From positions 124,001-188,000 of the forward strand of contig JACJWU010000004.1 of the NCBI GenBank assembly GCA_020636995.1: 64,000 nucleotides of DNA, read 5' to 3'. Made by a program: the position numbers and the translations under genes. Under the pieces are notes generated by a model that saw only the letters and a program-made list of their open reading frames with translations, ran no database searches and was not told the DNA's origin. Below, piece by piece: positions 56,840 to 64,000 of the stretch. Numbering within the stretch: the stretch's first letter is position 1; each line of letters starts with the position of its first letter. This DNA comes from Actinomycetota bacterium. Lineage in GTDB: Bacteria > Actinomycetota > Actinomycetes > S36-B12 > UBA10799.

Positions 56840-58402
56840 CTACTCCCCCTCCCCCATCCCCACCACCACCAACTGGTGGCACGCCCGGGACACCCCAACC
56901 CGCAGCAGGTTCTCCCGCTCCGCCTCTTCGTGGAACCCGTTGACCGCGAGCACGACCGCGGGCCGCTCCAGGCCCTTGAAGCCCTTCACAGTGCAGTAGG
57001 CGACCTCGTCGGTTCCGACCAGCGAGTCCGCGAAACCCAGCGGGCCCAACTCCACCAGTCGCCGCGAGTGCTCCGGGTGACGTCGGTGCGTGGTCAGAAC
57101 GGCTATGTCTCCGGGGCGGTACTGCCCATCCCGCAGTAGCGCCTGCACGGCCTGATCCGCGACGTCCAGGACCGCGTCCTCTGCGCACGGCAAGAACATC
57201 GGCTCAGGCCCAGTGGCACCGCGGCACTTCTGGTCCTCGCCGGTGACCTGCTGGAGCACTTCGGCGATCTGTACGGTGTTCCGGATGTTCTCCTCAAGGG
57301 TGACCTCGAAGGCCGGCAGGCCCCACACCCCACGGCCGTACAACTCCTGGTCCTCATCCCCGAATGCCACAAGGGGTCCGGCCTCTGGGTCCTCCAGCAG
57401 CGACAACACGGCCGGCCACCATTCCTCACGGAAGTCCTGGGCCTCGTCCACGATGACGAGATCGAAACGGTCCTCGACCCCGCCCGCAGCCGCCTGGAGC
57501 TTCGCCGGGAGGGCGTCCCAGAACTCCGAGTCCGCATCGGCGGGCACCTCGGTCCCGGTCCAGTCCACGGCGACCTCATGCAACGTGCCGATCAATGCGG
57601 GTCGCTGGTCCTCGGGCCACGCCAGGGCGCGCCGTTGCAGGTGCACCGCCAGCCCGCGGTTGTAGCACAGCACCGCGACTCTCGCCCCGCGCAACGTCTC
57701 CTGGCGGGCGTGTTCCAGCGCGAGCCAGGTCTTGCCGGTACCGGGGCCACCGGTGACGAGGATCCGGTCATTGGTGCGGACCGCGCGAAGGATGGCGTAC
57801 TGGTCCCGAGTGATGAGGTCGGCACGATCAGTGGCCAGTTCCGCCACCGCGTGGGCAGGCGGCTTGGGCAATCGCGTTTCGAGAACCGCAGTGAGTTTGT
57901 CGATGTTGGGACTGTCCCCGGTGTAGATCGCCGCACTGAGCCGGGCGGCCAGATCATCCAGCCCATCGATCCAGTCCTTGCGATCGGAGTCCGCCGGGGC
58001 GAATCCACGTGGCAGCGTGGTGTCCGGCAGGACGACCACGGGAACCCAGGCCGGCCACCGCACTGCCTGCCCGACGACGAAACTGCGGATCGTGAAACCG
58101 GCCTTCTGCGCCTGCCACATCGGGTCCTTGATCGAGTGGTCGACACCCCGGCCGTCCCTGGAGATCCACTCACCGTCGATCGTCCAGACAAGCCCACCCT
58201 TCACCTCCACGACCCCCACCCCGACGCCGGGGATGAGCACCACGAAGTCGGCTTCGCGCAGGACCCCCCGATCGTCGAGAACCCGGTATTGACTGATCAC
58301 CACCGCGTCCTCGGGAAGGGCTTGCAGCGCCTGCCAGACCCGTCGTTCCGCGCCCGCGCCGGGGCCGGAGTAGTCCGGCTCAACCGGGACGTTGCGGGGC
58401 AT
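56840..58402 (-). CDS. NERD-nuclease-like domain fused to SF1 DNA helicase
   Basis: The protein is 520 aa from ATG 58402. Residues about 15-120 are a NERD domain (Glu19 in GAERRVW, Asp52 in EADFVV, Glu66/Lys68 in VVEVKGG), a restriction-nuclease-like fold. Residues about 195-520 are an SF1/UvrD-like helicase: Walker A GGPGTGKT (218-225), LCYNRGLA, Walker B DLVIVDEAQDF, FGDEDQELYG, and YCTVKGFKGLERPAVVLAVNG. It should couple ATP-driven translocation on DNA to cleavage. It is followed after 6 bp by the HNH endonuclease gene. The paired design suggests defence; no phenotype can be read from sequence. Confidence 0.88.
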   Translation of the reverse strand: MPRNVPVEPDYSGPGAGAERRVWQALQALPEDAVVISQYRVLDDRGVLREADFVVLIPGVGVGVVEVKGGLVWTIDGEWISRDGRGVDHSIKDPMWQAQKAGFTIRSFVVGQAVRWPAWVPVVVLPDTTLPRGFAPADSDRKDWIDGLDDLAARLSAAIYTGDSPNIDKLTAVLETRLPKPPAHAVAELATDRADLITRDQYAILRAVRTNDRILVTGGPGTGKTWLALEHARQETLRGARVAVLCYNRGLAVHLQRRALAWPEDQRPALIGTLHEVAVDWTGTEVPADADSEFWDALPAKLQAAAGGVEDRFDLVIVDEAQDFREEWWPAVLSLLEDPEAGPLVAFGDEDQELYGRGVWGLPAFEVTLEENIRNTVQIAEVLQQVTGEDQKCRGATGPEPMFLPCAEDAVLDVADQAVQALLRDGQYRPGDIAVLTTHRRHPEHSRRLVELGPLGFADSLVGTDEVAYCTVKGFKGLERPAVVLAVNGFHEEAERENLLRVGVSRACHQLVVVGMGEGE

Positions 58403-58453
58403 GACAGAAGTCTGTCCTGCCGTGCCATGGAGTCGCCCGCTGAGGACGTTCGC

Positions 58454-60322
58454 CTAGCCGCCCGGAGCGCTCTTCTTGGCTGGCGTCTTCTTGCCCACCG
58501 CCTTCTTCGCGGGCGCCTTCTTCGCGGTCGCCTTCTTCGCAGGGACCTTCTTGGCAGGCGCTTTCCTGGCAGGCGTCTTCCGCGCCGCCGGCGCCTTACG
58601 TGCTGGCCGCTTCTTCGCGGCCCCCGACCCCGTCAGGTGGATCGGTCCGGTGTCCGCCTCAACGAAGTCCATGCGGGGTGGCAACTCCGCCTTCATATAC
58701 GTGATGCCGTCGTGAATGTCCGACGTCCACTCCAGACCGGTGCTCCGCAGCAAGTGCAGCATCCCCGTGTTCTCAGCCAGCACCGTCGCCACAATCTCGG
58801 TGAACTCAAGGCGCGAGGCCATGTGCAGCAGCGCTTGGATCAACTTCGTGCCGACGCCCCGGCCCTGGTACGCGTCCTCGACGATCATCGCGATCTCCGC
58901 GGCGTGGCTGCCCTCCGACGGGTCGGGGAAGACGTTGCCGAGGCCGACGATCTTCCCGTCCTCACTCATCACCACCAGGGTGGCTCCGCGATGCCCACCC
59001 GCCAGCCTGTACAGCTTCGTGCCATGCCAGTCGGTGATGGAGAAGTAGCGCTGGTGGCGGCTCTTCTCGGAACTGCGGTCGTGCATGGCGGCCACGGCGT
59101 CGGCATCCTCTGGCCGGGCCATGCGGATCCACACCGTGCCGCCTTTGATCGGTTCGACCCAACCGGCCGAGTCCTCGTTGCCGGTCGCGGTGGCGATCGC
59201 GGAGGACAGGCGCAGCAGGGCCGAGGCGCGGGTGCGCTCGGCACGCTCGAACGGCGCCCACGAACGCTGCAGGATGACGTGTCGCTCCGGTGTCCACTGC
59301 AGGCGCATCACGTCGGGGCTGTCGTCCTCGCCCTCCACCGCCGATGCCACCTCGACCGCGTCTGCCTCGACAAGCTCGGCAGCGGCAAGCGGGGCGATCT
59401 CGGGGGTGTTGACCATTGCCGTCGCACCGTCGAGGACACGGGTCGGCAGGTCGAGGGCGTCATCCGGGGATCCCTCGCCGACGTAGGCATGCCGACCGGC
59501 GGACAGCGCAGCAGCGAGGATCACATCTGCGCCCACCGACGCCGGCGCCGTGAGCGCGATGTCGACGGTCCGGAACTCCTCACCGTGACCGACGATCTGC
59601 ACGGCCACGATGTACACGTGCAACGAGGCCAGCGATCGCACCAACCGTGCCAGTGAACCAGGCTGATCGGTGATCTCCAGTCGCAGCCGCCACGGTTCCC
59701 GCGCTTCGTAGTTCGGTTCGAGGATCATGTCGTCGGGTGAGATCGCCTGGCCCACCCGAGCGATCAGCCCGATCCACTCAGCCATGGTGGGCTTGCTCTC
59801 CAGCACCGGATCCAGCAGCGCCAGACCCGCCGACATCGCGATCGCGAGTTGCACGATCGCGCGGTCCGACACCCCGGCGTCGAGTCCGCCATTGGCGCGG
59901 ACCTGGGACACCAGACTCACCGCGTTGTCCCACCGGCGGCCGATGCGCTGGGTCTCGATCTCGCGCAGCCGCTCATCGATGTGTGCCCGGGTGAGAGCCT
60001 CGAGCTCGAGGACGTCCCAACTCGCGGCGGGGCTTGCGAAGACTTCTTGGGCCGCTGCCAGGATCACCGCGATCGGTGGTGCGTCTCCAGGGTCCTCCAC
60101 TGCGGATGCGACCCGCTCGGCGGCAGACGAACTCACACGGTCGGCCATCACCGCCTCGAAGAGTTCCGCGCGCCCACCGGTGAGCCGACGCACCGTCGCA
60201 CTGCTCACCCCAGCAGCCCTTGCGATCATGTTCACCTTCGTGCCGCTGAAGCCGTACTCGGCGAACAGACTCGCAGCGGCATCGAGGATCTTCGCGCGGA
60301 GTTCCTCGTCGGATTTGGCCAT
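58454..60322 (-). CDS. TetR HTH - ACT - GNAT acetyltransferase fusion with histone H1-like tail
   Basis: The protein is 622 aa. Order: TetR HTH at 8-55 (ILDAAASLFAEYGFSGTKVNMIARAAGVSSATVRRLTGG), TetR-type helical body to about 200, an ACT domain at about 212-285 (LRLEITDQPGSLARLVRSLASLHVYIVAVQIVG), GNAT acetyltransferase at about 395-545 (motif A VEDAYQGRGVGTKLIQALLH), and a tail from 569 with about ten PAKK/PARK units rich in Lys, Ala and Pro. The tail resembles histone H1/HupB-like DNA-binding ends. A single chain holds DNA binding, amino-acid-type sensing, acetylation and a Lys-rich tail that could be its own substrate. Function unknown. It stands alone. Confidence 0.88.
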   Translation of the reverse strand: MAKSDEELRAKILDAAASLFAEYGFSGTKVNMIARAAGVSSATVRRLTGGRAELFEAVMADRVSSSAAERVASAVEDPGDAPPIAVILAAAQEVFASPAASWDVLELEALTRAHIDERLREIETQRIGRRWDNAVSLVSQVRANGGLDAGVSDRAIVQLAIAMSAGLALLDPVLESKPTMAEWIGLIARVGQAISPDDMILEPNYEAREPWRLRLEITDQPGSLARLVRSLASLHVYIVAVQIVGHGEEFRTVDIALTAPASVGADVILAAALSAGRHAYVGEGSPDDALDLPTRVLDGATAMVNTPEIAPLAAAELVEADAVEVASAVEGEDDSPDVMRLQWTPERHVILQRSWAPFERAERTRASALLRLSSAIATATGNEDSAGWVEPIKGGTVWIRMARPEDADAVAAMHDRSSEKSRHQRYFSITDWHGTKLYRLAGGHRGATLVVMSEDGKIVGLGNVFPDPSEGSHAAEIAMIVEDAYQGRGVGTKLIQALLHMASRLEFTEIVATVLAENTGMLHLLRSTGLEWTSDIHDGITYMKAELPPRMDFVEADTGPIHLTGSGAAKKRPARKAPAARKTPARKAPAKKVPAKKATAKKAPAKKAVGKKTPAKKSAPGG

Positions 60323-60420
60323 AGTGGCTCCCGGGGTGGCGTGGCGGCGTGCCTCAAGCCTCCCCGTACAGCCCGCGACTAGTCAATCCGGGCGGTCGCG
60401 CGGAGAGATTCTTCACACGC

Positions 60421-61092
60421 TCACTTGACGGTCAGCGGTCCCGCCCCGTCCGGGGGCGCCGGAACCTCTTCGAGCTCGATCAGGGTGCCGTTGTAGACCG
60501 CGGTGACGGCACACGTGCCCGCACCGTCCAGCTGCCATGTGACTGCGTTGTGGGCGCGCAACGTCGACGTGAGTTTGTAGGCCTTTGCCGTCTGCCAGAC
60601 CGGAACGGTCGCGCGGTACACCAGTCGCCCCGGGCCACCCACCGTGTTCAGGTACATGGGGGTATCCGTAGCGGCCACAGCCACGTATCCCTTCCCGGCA
60701 CACGTGGCGTCGATGAACCGCGGCGACGTACTCGGTATGAGCCGGCCATCAGGCATGTACGTGTAGTTGCCGCCCTGGAATCCGACCGTGATGTACGGCA
60801 GCAGCCCTGCGCAGCTCATCCCCAAGAAGTCCCCGAGAACCACACCGTTCTTGTCGACCACCTTCAGTTGCGGACCTGCCGGACCGATCGGTCCGATCGG
60901 GCCGACGCTGTTCCACTTGACCTTCTTCCAGCCCTTCTTGCACTTCTTCATCATGCGCATCTCGCCGGTCTTCTTCTTCACACAGACCTTGATGGTCTTC
61001 GACGATGCCGGTGATACCGGAGCCGCTACACCTCCGAGTGCCACAGCGGCGACGACCGCCATTCCGATAGCGCGCTTTGATTGAACCTTCAT
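60421..61092 (-). CDS. Secreted protein with short collagen-like stretch
   Basis: The protein is 223 aa from ATG 61092. A signal peptide (MKVQSKRAIGMAVVAAVALG, cleavage near VAA) is followed by a basic Cys-containing segment (KVCVKKKTGEMRMMKKCKKGWKKVKWN). Next comes a VGPIGPIGPAGP triplet-repeat stretch of collagen type. The remaining 140 residues form a beta-rich domain with Cys pairs (LGMSCAGLL, ATCAGKG, GTCAV). This layout is common in actinobacterial surface proteins of unknown role. Confidence 0.75.
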   Translation of the reverse strand: MKVQSKRAIGMAVVAAVALGGVAAPVSPASSKTIKVCVKKKTGEMRMMKKCKKGWKKVKWNSVGPIGPIGPAGPQLKVVDKNGVVLGDFLGMSCAGLLPYITVGFQGGNYTYMPDGRLIPSTSPRFIDATCAGKGYVAVAATDTPMYLNTVGGPGRLVYRATVPVWQTAKAYKLTSTLRAHNAVTWQLDGAGTCAVTAVYNGTLIELEEVPAPPDGAGPLTVK

Positions 61093-61213
61093 GGCACACC
61101 CCCTCCCGGTGTCCACTACTCACGCTACGCCGATGGCAGGCCCCCCGAAAGCCACCAAGATCAAGAACGCGTGGCGGCCCGGTCACGATCCGGTGGAGGT
61201 TGCTCCGTCGGAT

Positions 61214-62623
61214 CTACACGGCATCCAGATGGGCGCGGAAGGCGCGATTCGGACTCGCTGAGGGCAACTGCGCGCAGACCTGCTCCAGCGCCGTCGGGCC
61301 GGGCAGACCCGTGACGGTTGCGGTGTACAGGGCAGCGATGAACGGCGTGCGGGAATGCGCCTGCACACAGTGGACGTAGACGGTCTCTCCCTCGTCCCGC
61401 AGACGACGGATCAGATCCACCGTGTCGCGGGTTACGAACTCCAGGTGCGGGTTCTCCTCTTGCGCGGGACTGTCGATCAGCCAGACCTCGACGTGGGTGT
61501 CGATGTGGTCCGGCAACTGTTGGGAACCGAGCCGGCACAACGACACGACGGCCGTCACCTGCTCCGGCAGGTCCTCGAGCCCGAAGACATCACCTATCCA
61601 GACACCGGGATCCGCAGCAAGTGCCACCGGTGGACCCTCCGCCCGCAGCGTGTCGTAGAGCCGCGTGGGCCATTCCTCACCCGTGACGGCGGCACTCGTG
61701 AGGCGGACGAGGTCTTGGCCCGTCAGGTCCGGCCACCCGTGCACCCTGCGCCGCCAGTCCAGTGGGATGGCCGACACGCCCCACCGAGCCCCCAACAGAC
61801 TGCCCGCGATGGCTGCCACCGTGTCGGTGTCCCACCCCGCAGCCACTGCCGCGCGTATGGCCGACTCGAAGTGCTCGGGCCCTGTCAAGGGGGTGGAGAC
61901 GATCGCCGACCACGCGCACTGCAGCGCCTCCACGACCCAGCCGTTGCGTGTGAAGTCACCGGGCTGCCCGGCCTCCGCAGCGTGGATCCGCTGCAACCAG
62001 AGATCGCGACGTTCGGCCGGCAGTTGGTCCACGCCGATCGCGAGATCGAACTCGGCGTGAAGGATCGCGTGGCGCTGTGCGTGGTTCCACAGCACACACG
62101 CATCCGCTGCCTCCGGGTCGCCGTGGGTCAGGTCGCTGTACAGACGCGCGGTGTGCGTGAGGCCATCAGGATCCGACAGGTGGGCGAAGACGATCGGTGT
62201 GGTGCGCATGAGTGTGCCGTTCCCGGCGCCGGGCACCCCGGCCTCGAAGCGGGAACGGGCGTGATCACGCACAGCATCGGCGGACCGACCGGCAGCGCCG
62301 CGCAGAGACGCGCGGGTGGTGACGCCCACATCCTTGGCGTCATCGGTCCAGTGGATCCAGGCACCCACCACCCGGTCCTGCGTGGCGACATCATCCAGGT
62401 CGAGGCCCGCCGCCACAGCCTGCAGAATCGGGATGGCCATCGACGTGTCGTCGGTCCACTCCCCGGGGGCGAAATCACCGATCCCGCCCCCGATCATGGC
62501 CACCTCGTGAGGTGGCACCGGCGAGGCGAACTCGTAGCCGGCACCGAGTGCGTCGCCGACAGCCAGCCCGACCATGGCGCCGACAGCCCGATCCCTCTGT
62601 GCCGTGCTCATGTGAAGAAGCAT
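61214..62623 (-). CDS. ADP-ribosylglycohydrolase fused to a dual-specificity-phosphatase-like domain
   Basis: The protein is 469 aa from ATG 62623, which follows a GGGGG ribosome site; ATG 62611 is a second possibility. Residues about 10-310 are an ADP-ribosylglycohydrolase (DraG type): GLAVGDALGAGYEF, EWTDDTSMA (metal Asp58/59), AGNGTLMRTTP, and AAGWDTDTVAAIAGSLLGARWG. Residues about 330-469 include the phosphatase-like signature VHCVQAHSRTP (C-x5-R). It may remove ADP-ribose from a protein or nucleic acid and then act on a phosphate. The fusion is not a standard layout I can name. Confidence 0.85.
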   Translation of the reverse strand: MLLHMSTAQRDRAVGAMVGLAVGDALGAGYEFASPVPPHEVAMIGGGIGDFAPGEWTDDTSMAIPILQAVAAGLDLDDVATQDRVVGAWIHWTDDAKDVGVTTRASLRGAAGRSADAVRDHARSRFEAGVPGAGNGTLMRTTPIVFAHLSDPDGLTHTARLYSDLTHGDPEAADACVLWNHAQRHAILHAEFDLAIGVDQLPAERRDLWLQRIHAAEAGQPGDFTRNGWVVEALQCAWSAIVSTPLTGPEHFESAIRAAVAAGWDTDTVAAIAGSLLGARWGVSAIPLDWRRRVHGWPDLTGQDLVRLTSAAVTGEEWPTRLYDTLRAEGPPVALAADPGVWIGDVFGLEDLPEQVTAVVSLCRLGSQQLPDHIDTHVEVWLIDSPAQEENPHLEFVTRDTVDLIRRLRDEGETVYVHCVQAHSRTPFIAALYTATVTGLPGPTALEQVCAQLPSASPNRAFRAHLDAV

Positions 62624-62734
62624 CCGTTCCCCCTTGCTCGTGGCTCCCAGAATCTCAGAAGGGTCTGACAAACCTCCGCCTCAAGCACCGGCCCGGATCT
62701 GTCGATGCAATGGGCAGACCACGAGGAGATGACC

Positions 62735-62995
62735 ATGCGCGACTTCTCACCGACCGCTCCGTCCGTCGAACTCGTCGACACCATCATCGAGTTGCTGGGC
62801 ACCGATGCCCTGTGCCCCGACGACATCCTGCTCCTGGTGCGCCGCCGCATCCCCGGCATCAGTCTCGACCGGATTCTGATCACGCTCTATGAGAACTCCG
62901 CGCTGTTCCACCGCCGCCGCGGACGCTGGTACCTGGTCAGCCTCGACGTTCGCCAACACCACATGTCGTACCCCGAGCCCACACTGTCGGCATGA
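62735..62995 (+). CDS. Small winged-helix-like protein (86 aa)
   Basis: I choose ATG 62735, 7 bp after GAGGAG. The sequence VELVDTIIELLGTDALCPDDILLLVRRRIPGISLDRILITLYENSALFHRRRGRWYLV has the helix-turn-helix-wing layout of HARE-HTH/winged-helix domains. This is a resemblance only. Its stop overlaps the next ATG (ATGA), so it is coupled to the Cys-rich protein gene. Confidence 0.65.
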   Translation: MRDFSPTAPSVELVDTIIELLGTDALCPDDILLLVRRRIPGISLDRILITLYENSALFHRRRGRWYLVSLDVRQHHMSYPEPTLSA

Positions 62996-63189
62996 CCGCT
63001 GCGCCATGTTGCCCCGACTGCAGTCCGCAGTGCCAGATGAGCGGCTTGGCCACAGGGCAGGCCATGGGCTCCGGCGATGGATGGTGGGGACAACCGTTCA
63101 ACGGCGGGTTCAACGCCGAAGCTGCCGTGTTCTGGGGCGATGAGTGCTGCCCGGACTGTTCGCGATGCCCGATCTGCCAGCAGTGGTGA
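62992..63189 (+). CDS. Cys-rich small protein with duplicated CCPDC motif (65 aa)
   Basis: Nine of 65 residues are Cys (6, 7, 10, 14, 52, 53, 56, 59, 62). CCPDC occurs twice, near each end (6-10 and 52-56), around a Gly/Trp-rich centre (SGDGWWGQPFNGGF). It could fold as one zinc ribbon or bind a metal cluster. No signal peptide. Coupled to the small winged-helix gene. Not recognised as any family. Confidence 0.6.
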   Translation: MTAAPCCPDCSPQCQMSGLATGQAMGSGDGWWGQPFNGGFNAEAAVFWGDECCPDCSRCPICQQW

Positions 63190-63230
63190 ACCCTGCACCT
63201 GAGCGATACTGACCCCAGGGAGGCAGCCAC

Positions 63231-63698
63231 ATGAACGCGGAGATGGTGCAGTCGTACTTGCGGGATCTGATCGCGAATCTGACCGACAGCCCGCGTCCCG
63301 ATTGGGACTCCGACGGCGATCTGCCGGTGACCTACCGCGGCAGTCAGTGCTACGCGCGGGTGATCCGGGCGGGCGAAGAACTGATCGTCCAGACGTTCAG
63401 CGTCGTCTCCGAGGTCGACTACACCCCGGAACTCGGGGAGTTCCTCAACGAACTCAATCGCATCCTGGTATTCGTGCGAGGGTTCCACACCGGCGGTCAG
63501 ATCCTGCTGGAGAACGACCTCTTCGCCCATGATCTCAACGGCTACACGCTGTCCCGCGCCCTCACGTTCCTGGCCGTCACGACCACTGACTTCGGACCGC
63601 AGATGGTGGAGAAGTTCGGCGGCAAGCCGCGCTTCGACCCGACGATCATCCAACAGCAGATCCCAGTGGACGAGGACCCTCCCGGCCTCTACCTGTGA
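63231..63698 (+). CDS. YbjN-family protein (type III secretion chaperone-like fold)
   Basis: The protein is 155 aa, start ATG 63231. The pattern MVQSYLRDLIANLTDSPRPDWDSDGDLPVTYRGSQCYARVI, then LGEFLNELNRILVFVRGFHTGGQILLENDL, fits the actinobacterial YbjN/CesT-like fold. The function of these proteins is not settled. It lies 41 bp after the Cys-rich gene. Its stop is directly adjacent to the stop of the convergent HNH gene. Confidence 0.72.
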   Translation: MNAEMVQSYLRDLIANLTDSPRPDWDSDGDLPVTYRGSQCYARVIRAGEELIVQTFSVVSEVDYTPELGEFLNELNRILVFVRGFHTGGQILLENDLFAHDLNGYTLSRALTFLAVTTTDFGPQMVEKFGGKPRFDPTIIQQQIPVDEDPPGLYL

Positions 63699-64000
63699 TC
63701 AACACCTGTCCAGGATCCGTTGCATGGCGACCTTCTCCGCCGGCGTGACCCACAACCCGTAGCGCTGCTTGGTGAGCACCTGGATCGCCACATACTCGCA
63801 GCGGAAGGCCTTGCGTGGCGGTAGCCAGGTGGCGGCATCCCCGTCGCTCTTCTGCAGGTTCAGATCCCCACGGACCGCCAGCAGGTTCCGGCGGTCGTTG
63901 GCGAACCGCTCCCGTTTGGCCGGGGTCCAGTACGACGCACCGGTCTGCCACGCGTTCGCGAGCGGGACCACATGGTCGATCTGTACGTCCAGGCTTGTGA
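63699..64000 (-). CDS. HNH endonuclease, DUF1524 family (C-terminal part)
   Basis: The frame enters from the right edge and ends at a TGA at 63699-63701, giving about 100 residues. SLDVQIDHVVPLANAWQTGAS, then RERFANDRRNLLAVRGDLNLQKSDGDAATWLPP, and a final FRCEYVAIQVLTKQRYGLWV are the DUF1524 (GmrSD C-terminal-like) nuclease signature. The catalytic His is in IDHVVPL and the Asn in DLNLQKSDGDA. The upstream part, including any signal peptide, lies outside the window. Secreted forms are common in Actinobacteria. Confidence 0.9.
   Translation of the reverse strand, partial: TSLDVQIDHVVPLANAWQTGASYWTPAKRERFANDRRNLLAVRGDLNLQKSDGDAATWLPPRKAFRCEYVAIQVLTKQRYGLWVTPAEKVAMQRILDRC

Noticed and set aside
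57578..59656. 692-codon open frame opposite the helicase and TetR-GNAT genes
   Set aside because: It spans the gap between two well-supported minus-strand genes and has Arg/His/Gly-rich composition without domains, so it is a GC-content artefact.
1..64000. tRNA and rRNA genes
   Set aside because: I looked for a GGTTCGANNCC T-loop with paired acceptor ends in intergenic gaps and found no convincing cloverleaf; no rRNA-like sequence was seen. A covariance scan would be decisive.

Overview
The window is high-GC bacterial DNA, with dense coding, many GTG and a few TTG starts, ATGA/GTGA stop-start overlaps and mostly G/C third positions. Several families point to a high-GC Gram-positive (Actinomycetota): a FusA2-type EF-G, a MhuD-like haem monooxygenase, a 13E12-type HNH protein, a DUF6777-like secreted protein, and a c-di-AMP riboswitch ahead of an NlpC/P60 cell-wall hydrolase. 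Nothing here fixes the genus. All function calls come from reading motifs; no database search was possible.

Layout. 0-9 kb: a secreted alpha/beta hydrolase, a NYN-LOTUS nuclease-like protein, an IS1380-family insertion beside a 3'-truncated hydrolase paralogue, two small proteins of unknown function, and an IS5-family element. The IS5 element abuts a very GC-rich ArsR regulator plus SRPBCC-VOC pair, which is closed by an inverted copy of the IS left end. 9-17 kb: a class I HMG-CoA reductase, an Asp-box/Fn3 secreted protein, and a translationally coupled run of four genes (hydroxyacid-oxoacid transhydrogenase-like Fe-ADH, thioesterase, Tat-lipoprotein sulfatase, membrane protein). 17-28 kb: a beta-lactamase-fold protein lacking its catalytic SxxK, an acyl-CoA dehydrogenase divergent from a TetR-SDR-SGNH operon, hemerythrin, a TetR-hydrolase pair, a haem-degrading-type monooxygenase with DoxX, an alanine dehydrogenase-like enzyme, a secreted SGNH hydrolase, YbjQ and GNAT.

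28-47 kb: FusA2, a SHOCT protein, a membrane diguanylate cyclase, a DUF6777-like protein with PYTEE repeats, PhzF, DedA, a large membrane protein, YciO, an AbiEi/DUF559-like protein, the riboswitch and NlpC/P60 protein, PadR, an FAD monooxygenase, a Vps62-like protein, a second NlpC/P60-like protein behind a long leader, MarR divergent from an F420-reductase-like protein, and LtrA. 47-53 kb: a minus-strand operon for a group 3b-like NAD(P)-linked [NiFe]-hydrogenase. It holds all four enzyme subunits, a cyclic-nucleotide-binding protein and the endopeptidase; the hyp cofactor genes are not in the window.

53-64 kb: a neighbourhood rich in nucleic-acid and conflict-type domains. It contains a 13E12 HNH protein, a VWA-HAD pair, and a two-gene unit of NERD-helicase plus phosphorothioate-DNA-binding-type HNH endonuclease. 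It also has a TetR-ACT-GNAT protein with a histone H1-like tail, an ADP-ribosylglycohydrolase fused to a phosphatase-like domain, a Cys-rich micro-operon, and the C-terminus of a DUF1524 HNH nuclease. The strongest candidates for new biology are the NERD-helicase/HNH pair, the TetR-ACT-GNAT-H1 fusion, the IS-bounded ArsR/SRPBCC-VOC unit, and the arrays of about 20-bp repeats at gene 3' ends. No tRNA, rRNA or CRISPR array was recognised.
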